From Luzula sylvatica (lineage: Eukaryota > Streptophyta > Magnoliopsida > Poales > Juncaceae): DNA of 64,000 nucleotides. Positions 57,054 to 64,000 of this stretch are shown one piece after another (position 1 is the stretch's first letter; each line of letters begins with the position of its first letter). The position numbers and the translations under genes were made by a program. Where the stretch lies: assembly GCA_946800325.1 (NCBI GenBank), contig OX326957.1, positions 26,879,054-26,943,053 on the forward strand. The letters are read 5' to 3'. Below the pieces are notes generated by a model that was given only the letters and a program-made list of their open reading frames with translations, had not been told where the DNA came from and searched no databases.

Positions 57054-59078
57054 ATTTTTAGAATCTAATTGTTGGAAAACTATTAACCTTCTGAATTTCG
57101 GAGCTAATTCTTGAGCTAGTTTGGAGACTAAAAAGTTAATTCTCATGAAAATAGGTCCTTACGAAATTACCATGCTTAAATCAGAACGACGCGAAGGTTT
57201 GTATTTTGAAAGATATCAGTGGGATCATCAAGCCAGCTAGGCAAGTTCATCTATCAGTCATCTAAAATTCTAAACTCAAATTCAAAAATTGTCAAATGAT
57301 AATATGCAGAATATATCTAGAACTAGACAATATACTTTTTAAAATTTAACATATGTAGGATGACACTTTTGCTCGGGCCTCCAGGATGCGGAAAATCGAC
57401 TCTACTGCAAGTACTTGCAGGAAAACATGAAAAATCTCTCAAGGTATCCCAATTCCCAAATCCCAACCTCGTAAATTTTTCTTATTCTGAAAGTAGTAAG
57501 CTTCAACTTTGAAAGACCAACAAATTATACTCTAAAAAGTACAAAAAATTGATTAAATATGTTTAAATAATATATGATGAAACCCCTAAGATTATGCCAA
57601 CTCTTATATTATGTCATGATTAAATAAACAAAATTCTATCATTAAACCATAAAGATCTAATTAAGAAGTACACAGTTGGTTTCCGTAAAAAAAATAGTGA
57701 ATGTAAAATTTATAACTTGAAAATTTGTACTAATTCAGTAAAACTTTAGTAGAGATGTTCCTCTAGATGAATATTCTTAGATAACATACCATATTCACAG
57801 TTTGATAGAAATGAGTAATAGATTGTAATTTGTATTCCTTTGTTCAGATTATGGGCGATGTTAGCTATAATGGATATAAATTTAATGAGTTTGTACCGGA
57901 GAAAACATCCGCTTATATTAGCCAATATGACCTCCATATTCCCGAAATGACAGTAAGAGAAATTCTTGACTTCTCTGCAAGATTTCAAGGTGTTGGTAGC
58001 CGGGCCGGTAATTATTTGATTTCTCTAAAACATCATCTCTAAGTAGTTAAGTACATCAAGTTACTTTTATTGTAAATACATAAAGGTAAAATACGTAAAA
58101 TCACCAATAATTTTAAATACGTAAAATCGCCAATAATTCGAACCCGGAGCGGTGATTTTTTGGTATTATCCGTCCCGTTCGAGCCGGGTACCTGCGGGTT
58201 CAGATTATACCCGACCCATTGACATCCCTAATTGAATGAACAATGAACATAAATTATAAAATACGCAATATTGGTACACCCGACAAATATTTCCATGGCA
58301 ATTACAGTTTATGGAATGGCGTTAGCTTGTGTAAAAAACATCCCGGAACACGAAATCCACATAATTTAACATTTAAGACTTAATAGGTTAAGTGCATGTG
58401 ACCACTATTCTAAATATCAGTTTATATCACTGATATATCATTGTCATATCGCTAATCGGTTCATGATCATAGTAATTTATCCCCAATCATTTGGACACAT
58501 GATCATCTGATTTAAATATTATAAGGACCAATTTGGATCGATTTATTCCGATTTGAACTAATGTCATTTGATTTTAATTAGAATTGATTCCAACTCATTT
58601 TTTTCTCTCTACTCTCTCTTCTCTCATTTGAACGGACCTTCTCCTTGGATATATTTTAAATTTAATTTGGATCTGTTTTGTTAAAGTTTGAATGATTTGG
58701 TATGTTTGAAATTTTACATTATTTTAAATTGAATATTGTCGCACTTTTGATGTTAATCGTGCTTTATTTTGAATTAATTTTAAACATTTTAGTATCAATA
58801 AATATAACAAATATATATTTTAGCATAATATATATTTAGTATTTAAAAAAAAAAAAAAAAAACCGATATATTCGGATAAACTAGCTGCATCACTACTTGG
58901 TGGTACATCACCATTTTGCAAGCAATATCCGATTTCTATAGCATTGCATGTGAGATGTGTAGTTATGGATTCAATAATGGAACATGGATAACTCTGATAA
59001 GTTTTTAGGAATAAATTGGATATTATATTGTAGGCAATATCTTTGGAAGGTTTGGAGAAGTCTCCACACAGATTATAT

Positions 59079-60410
59079 ATTTTTTTTTTTTTGAAAAATA
59101 ATAGAGTAGGCTCAAAGTCTTACATCTATTTTTGTATTAATCAATGTTAATTACAATTTTTAATACAATGTTTTAATGCTATTTCTAAACATCCAACATG
59201 GATATATCAGAAAAAAGTCCTTTATCTCCTTCTAATACCTAACTATGATATACCAATTATATCTACCATTTTCCCCCAAAAACCGGTACATTGAAATACC
59301 ATTCTAGTTTGTTACCGGCCTTTAATACTCTAGACTTGAGCATTTCCTTTTCTAGTTCCTCATTCTGCCGATGACTACTCATTCTCCCCCCTTCTTCCAT
59401 TTCTCTCTCAACTCTATATCCACCGTTGAATCCATCTTCTAGAGTTTCTTCATCTCTCGCGTTAACCTCTATCTTCCTCTTAATCCATCGGCAAACTCGC
59501 TTTAACCTCCACTCATCGATCTCCTTCTTCGATCTTCATCTTCAAACTTTTCGTAACCTTCAATCAGATCAGTACCTAGCTCAGTACCAGGCTATTGATC
59601 CTTCTCTGGCCATAGATCTACTAGTACCATGGAAACGTGAAATCAATCAAACCGACACATTGAAAACCGGTTATCGATCCTTTTCTGCCCATTCATCCAC
59701 CTGTACCATGGTACAAGTTGCCAATCGCTCTCTGAATCCATCAATTCCTCTCTAAATCCATCCTTTACCCGTTAAATCGATTTATCAATGAAATCACTCA
59801 CTGAATCCATCATTTATCAATCCTCTACCAGTATTTTCTACCACCTTCAAAACCTACAATCACCCAATCAACCAATACCTCTTCTTCTCTCTGATTTGGC
59901 CATTGTTCAAATAATCTTTGACCAAGTTCCCTGATTTGGCCATTGCTTGCCTCTTCATTCAACACCATTTGATCAGGAGATATCCACTGTTCCTCTTCGA
60001 GGTAAATTAGACCTCTAAGATTATTGAATATAAAATTTTCTCTTTCTTCCTCCTCCAGTAATTTCTCTCTATTTTGAATTCGACCAGGTTCACCATCTTC
60101 AGGAAGTTCTGATTGAAACCACCAGATGGCAGATTCACGATTCTCCTCTTGTCTTTGCACCTGCTCCTGATTTTGCCTTTGAATTTGCTCCTGCTCCTGG
60201 CTATTCTCTTGTTCTACTGCAATAACATGAGTTAAGTAGTTAATTTGTTCATGACATATTAAATTATTCATCTCATTTTCATTATCTGATACTACTTCAT
60301 TACTCAAATTGAAAGTAGAATTAATTATATATATTTTTTGTGCTAATTTCAGAATGTTTAGTTCTTCAATGATTAATTCAACTACTCTCGAGATAATGGG
60401 TTCTTTTTTT
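59079..60410 (-). mobile_element. Poly(A)-type insert that splits pseudogene exon 7
   Basis: The intact gene reads CAGATTATATTATGAAG; here about 1.33 kb lies inside it. The left border is a T14 run (59081-59092), so on the minus strand the insert ends in poly(A), as a retroposed copy would. The 5' end on that strand lies near 60410. It holds one 160-codon frame, then about 700 bp of 3' non-coding text. It resembles a retrocopied transcript or a non-LTR element; no RT motif is present. Confidence 0.6.
59825..60307 (-). CDS. Unrecognised 160-codon frame in the poly(A)-type insert
   Basis: ATG at 60307 and a stop at 59825. The product is acidic and rich in Gln and Glu, with a coiled-coil-like middle (residues 30-58, EQENSQEQEQIQRQNQEQ), then a segment with IWWFQSELPEDGEPGR and a C-terminal part with EVLVDWVIVGFEGG. 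No signal peptide or membrane segment is seen, and I cannot place it in a family. Because the frame is longer than expected in AT-rich DNA and sits at the right place in a retroposed unit, it may be the coding part of the source transcript. Confidence 0.4.
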   Translation of the reverse strand: MSNEVVSDNENEMNNLICHEQINYLTHVIAVEQENSQEQEQIQRQNQEQVQRQEENRESAIWWFQSELPEDGEPGRIQNREKLLEEEERENFIFNNLRGLIYLEEEQWISPDQMVLNEEASNGQIRELGQRLFEQWPNQREEEVLVDWVIVGFEGGRKYW

Positions 60411-60743
60411 ATATAATGAAGGTGATGTTTTGTGAACCCAATTATTGGAAACCTATTATTTGAACTTAATATATGTGTTCTTTTTTTATTCTCGAGATAA
60501 TGGGACTAGATAGATGCGCTGACACTATGGTGGGAGATGCGATGAGAAGAGGTATCTCGGGTGGTGAGAAGAAAAGACTAACCACGGGTAAGTTCGAAAG
60601 GCTTACGGAGAAAAAATGAATATATATTCTTATATGATAATTTAAGGTCGAATTATTCTTGGAACAACTCATTTGTAAGTTAATCCGACTAGTTTGTAGT
60701 AGTAAATTTGTTCCAATTCATGAAAATCATAATGACAGTCCGG

Positions 60744-61359
60744 CAGGCCCGATCCTGAGTTTTTGGAGGCCTTTGACGACTATATTATGATATACCGAAG
60801 AAACTAAAACGAATATTATACGTGTCGAAATTTTGCTAAAACTGTCTTTTCCAAAATTTTGATGAAAAATCTTCAAATTTTACTCAAATTTTGTCGAAGA
60901 ACCTGAGATTTTTAGTGAAAAAAAAAACAAATTTTTAGTGAAAATTCAAAAAATTTGCTCAAAAACAGCTCGATTTTGTTCAAATTTTGTCGCATACCCT
61001 ATATTTTGGAGAAAAAATCTTAATAAGTCTTAAATTTGGATGCAAACCCCTAAATTTTAATCAAATTATGCTGAAAATCATGAATGTCAATGAAATAACC
61101 AACATAATTGCTGAAATTACAAACCTAAAATTTCTCAAATTGACCAAAATAATTGCTGAAATAAATAAGATAATTGTTGAAATACCTAAATCGAACAAAC
61201 CTTAAATTATTAAAATTTAAATTTAAACTTAAATTGGACCTAAATTGAACATATATTTACTGAATTTAAAACTAAAAACTGAAATCTATGAAAATGGGTT
61301 TTAAAAAAAGGGAGGCCTGTGACCTGGGCCAACTCGGCAAAAGCCCAGGTCCGGCCCTG
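60744..61359. mobile_element. Non-autonomous hAT element in pseudogene intron 8 (616 bp)
   Basis: The exact 8-bp duplication CAGTCCGG lies at 60736-60743 and 61360-61367. The ends CAGGCCCGATCCTGAG and (inverse) CAGGGCCGGACCTGGGC are inverted repeats. The interior is AT-rich with AAATTTTG(C/T) repeats. It is absent from intron 8 of the intact gene. Confidence 0.85.
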
Positions 61360-62554
61360 CAGTCCGGAATAGATCAAGCCAATTTGTTTCAATTAAAAAT
61401 AAAATGTTGTTTAAAACTTTTAATTGATGAATCTTAACTTTGATCTTTAATTAGGAGAAATGATAATTGGGCCATCAAAAGCATTATTCATGGATGAAAT
61501 ATCAACCGGGTTAGACAGCTCCACGATGTACCAGATAATTACATGTCTGCAACAGTTTGCGCACATAACGGAGTCTACAGTTGTTGTTTCGCTTCTCCAA
61601 CCAGCACCCGAGACGTACAATTTGTTTGATGATGTAATATTAATGGCTAAAGGAAAAATTGTGTACCACGGGCCTAAGGTGGAGATTTTGAACTTTTTCG
61701 AAGAATGCGGATTCAAATGCCCGGAAAGGAAAGGAGACGCGGAGTTCTTACAAGATGTACTGAGAATTTATAAGTCCAAAATTGATTTCATCTGGGCATA
61801 GAAATTATCTTGTAATTCAGTACCCTTAAAAATGTGTACTCAGGTTCTATCGAAGAAGGATCAAGAACAGTATTGGCACCGTATGATCGATAACTACAGC
61901 TATATCACTACAAATCAATTTGTTGAAAAATTCAAAGCACATCACATTGGAAAAGATTTATCAGTCCAACTATCAGTTGATTGTGCGAAGCCGCATAGCC
62001 ACATAAATGCTCTTTCATTTAGTATCCACTCTTTGTCCAAATGGGAATTGTTCAAGGCATGCGTCGCGGAGAGAGCTACTTCTCATGAGAAGGAACTCTT
62101 TTACCTATATATTCAAATCAACCCAGGTAAATTTACAGAATTTCCAAATCTTAGGGACTTTAAACTTTCATCTTTTTTAAAACAATGAATATATAAATTA
62201 AAAAAACATTAATTTTACCAAAAAACAATGGGTCGAGAGCAATATTGAATATTTTGATCTTGACCAGTATGGCATTAAATCCATTTAGAACTACAAAAGA
62301 AGAAGAATTACAAAATTAACACGAATTAGTTAAAATTTTGGTAAAATTAATTAATTACAACTTGTTCAGGTAGCCCTTTTTGCATTGATGACTGGAACTG
62401 TATATTCCTCCGGACTCGCATGCAGGTCGATACGCTACATGCAAATTACTACCTTGGTTCACTCTTCTTTGCACTAAACTTTCAAATGGCGGCTGCTTTA
62501 CCGGAGTTGGCAATGACCGTAACCCGGCTTCCCATTTTCTTCAAGCAAAGGGAT

Positions 62555-64000
62555 TGTTGGTAATACGGGATTCGAATATGGATTCAAATATGGATTTCTA
62601 ATAAACAAAACTCTCTCTTCTAATTCTAATAATCTCTTATAAGTTTTTCTCTCTTTTCTAATTGATATTTGATATTATTTTCAATGTGATTAATCCCTAA
62701 ACATCTAAGGCCTATTTATAGGCTCCATAAACTTGCATTACAAGGAATTAAACCTTGCCTTAAAACTTATTTCCTAAATTACTTTCCTATAATAAATCTT
62801 GCCCTATAATAATTTCCTAAATTACTTTCCTTAAAATAACTTTTCCTAAACTTATATGGGCTAATTAAACTTGATTTATTATTTTGGGCTTGGGCTTATC
62901 AACAAATTCCTCCCTTAAGCACAAGCCTCTTCATCATCCCGATCATCGTCTTCAAAAAATTTCTTTTTCTTGTACACCCGCTTGACTCCTATGGGCTTGC
63001 ATCCTTTTGGTAACTCGACCAAGTCCCACGTCTTGTTTTTCTCGATAGCCCCAATCTCTTCATCCATCGCGGATTTCCATTTCTTGTTTCTCACGGCTTC
63101 TTCAAAGGAAATATTCTCCGCATCTGCCAAAAGACAAACAAGATGTACCTCACTGGTTGCATCGTATAGCTCTTGTAGGCTCCTTGTGCGTGTCTGTCTC
63201 GGCTCGTATTCTTCTTCGGGTATTGCGGGGCTAGTCGGTACAGATGCTGCGGATTCTTCTTTCTCGGACTCGTCTGACTCGGCGTCCTCATCTTTCATCT
63301 CGCACTTCTTATTCCAGTCCCATGCACTCTTCTCATTCACATGAACATCTCGACTCACCACAACTTTTCTTTCAATTGGGTCGTACAACTTGTATGCCTT
63401 CGTTTTCTCGTCATATCCAATGAACACAAACTTCTTGCTTTTATCATCGAGCTTCGTCTTCCTTTGATCTGGTGCATGTGCATATGCCACACTTCCGAAC
63501 ACCTTGAAATGCGACACCGTCGGTTTTTGCCTGCTCCAAGCTTCTTGAGGTGTTTTCTCGCCAAATTTTGCATGAGGACATCGGTTTTGTACATACACCG
63601 CACACTGTACCGCCTCGGCCCAAAATTCTTTTGGCACTCCTTTGCTCTTCAACATCGATCGAACCATGTCGAGAATGGTCCGGTTCTTCCTCTCGGCCAC
63701 ACCATTTTGCTGAGGCGAGTATGGCGCAGTCAAGAATCTCTTAATCTCTTGCTCCTCACAAAAGCTCGTAAATGCGGTTGACGTGTACTCACCGCCTCTA
63801 TCTGACCGCAAAGCTTTGATGTATCGCCCGGTCATCTTCTCGACAAGCACCTTGAACCTCTTGAACACTTCGAATGCCTCGGATTTTTCCTTCAAAAAAT
63901 AAACCCAGGTCCTCCTAGTGTAATCATCAACGAATGTAATAAAATACCTTTTCTCACTAAACGATTTCGGTGTGATCGGACCACAAATGTCGGTGTGCAC
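62555..64000 (-). mobile_element. Second copia element, 3' end only, running off the window
   Basis: A TG...CA LTR of about 350 bp (62555-62904, TGTTGGTAATACGGG to TTATCAACA) interrupts pseudogene exon 11. Next to it the minus strand reads AAGGGAGGAATT, a purine tract. Internal sequence on the minus strand encodes integrase. The reverse-transcriptase and RNase H part expected between integrase and the 3' LTR is missing. The other LTR and the target duplication lie beyond the edge. Confidence 0.85.
62915..64000 (-). CDS. Copia integrase region with deleted reverse transcriptase (partial)
   Basis: Minus-strand frame of 361 codons, open at the window edge. The integrase core is clear: [27 protein letters not shown] and the Glu in QNGVAERKNRT, followed by the GYDEKTKAYKLYDP block. 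The frame then reaches the first words of RT (WDLVELPKGCKPIGVKRVYKKK), normally followed by about 500 residues of RT and RNase H. Instead it runs into an acidic tail (FFEDDDRDDEEACA) and a stop at 62915, 11 bp from the LTR. This element is therefore an internal deletion derivative needing enzymes from elsewhere. Confidence 0.85.
   Translation of the reverse strand: MHTDICGPITPKSFSEKRYFITFVDDYTRRTWVYFLKEKSEAFEVFKRFKVLVEKMTGRYIKALRSDRGGEYTSTAFTSFCEEQEIKRFLTAPYSPQQNGVAERKNRTILDMVRSMLKSKGVPKEFWAEAVQCAVYVQNRCPHAKFGEKTPQEAWSRQKPTVSHFKVFGSVAYAHAPDQRKTKLDDKSKKFVFIGYDEKTKAYKLYDPIERKVVVSRDVHVNEKSAWDWNKKCEMKDEDAESDESEKEESAASVPTSPAIPEEEYEPRQTRTRSLQELYDATSEVHLVCLLADAENISFEEAVRNKKWKSAMDEEIGAIEKNKTWDLVELPKGCKPIGVKRVYKKKKFFEDDDRDDEEACA

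Larger units (their letters stand above)
53775..62554 (+). pseudogene. Second PDR/ABCG copy, broken tandem duplicate
   Basis: Recognisable parts: intron-1 sequence at 53775-53835 and 55270-55311; exon 2 at 55312-55435, exon 3 at 57155-57240, exon 4 at 57359-57443, exon 5 at 57848-58007, exon 7 from 59034, exon 8 at 60497-60587, exon 9 at 61455-61756, exon 10 at 61844-62126, exon 11 from 62370. Exon and intron text is nearly the same as the intact gene at 11972-33760, so the duplication is not ancient. Lesions: exon 1 absent; exon 6 absent, its site filled with a hAT-like fragment (58082-58231); a 2-bp deletion in exon 7 and an insertion that cuts it; an extra base in exon 10 near 62070; two extra bases in exon 11 near 62400; exon 11 cut by a copia LTR at 62555. 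Walker A, signature and Walker B of NBD1 survive. The GC splice donor after exon 3 is kept. Confidence 0.9.

Noticed and set aside
59426..59755. 109-codon plus-strand frame within the poly(A)-type insert
   Set aside because: It lies in the 3' non-coding part when the insert is read in its own (minus) orientation and has low-complexity Ser/Leu composition.

Overview
The window is nuclear DNA of a flowering plant, very probably a eudicot. It has intron-rich genes of plant-only families (a class-I carboxylesterase, a DUF247 protein, PDR-type ABCG transporters), AT-rich intergenic DNA, Ty1/copia elements primed by initiator tRNA-Met, and many hAT, Mutator-like and Helitron insertions. I see no prokaryotic operon, CRISPR array or organellar gene cluster. 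I found no undescribed molecular system. The main content is a tandemly duplicated ABCG locus whose two copies date and delimit each other's transposon insertions.

Left part (1-11.9 kb): a roughly 210-bp AT-rich tandem array, a relic resembling copia 3' non-coding DNA, an 839-bp Mutator-like inverted-repeat element, an intact three-exon carboxylesterase (4093-5224) with a duplicated 3' tail, and a 3.5-kb inverted-repeat element set in (TA)n/(GA)n microsatellite. That element carries a hAT MITE and a short Helitron.

Centre (11.97-33.76 kb): a PDR/ABCG full-size transporter gene of 24 inferred exons. All splice phases agree, giving 1371 residues with no stop, but the usual N-terminal segment is absent. 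Its introns hold two MITEs, a complete 7.85-kb antisense copia element with apparently identical LTRs (intron 6), a CACTA-like remnant and a 5'-truncated LINE with an open RT frame (intron 23). Two introns use GC-AG borders.

Next (33.8-53.4 kb): an intact minus-strand DUF247 gene (35496-37680), an approximately 1.2-kb foldback element, a second 837-bp Mutator-like element with a 9-bp target duplication, a minisatellite, a hAT MITE and a hAT transposase remnant. Two further inverted-repeat elements bounded by (TA)n follow (46135-48533 and 48583-53376); the second contains a 2.3-kb Helitron.

Right part (53.8-64 kb): a second ABCG copy that is a pseudogene. Exon 1 and exon 6 are gone, exons 7, 10 and 11 carry frameshifts, and it has been hit by a Helitron, a hAT element with another hAT MITE nested inside, a poly(A)-type insert with an unrecognised 160-codon frame, another hAT element and a copia element lacking its reverse transcriptase. 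That copia element runs off the right edge.

Exon borders were read by eye from splice signals, phase continuity and family similarity. No alignment or database search was run.
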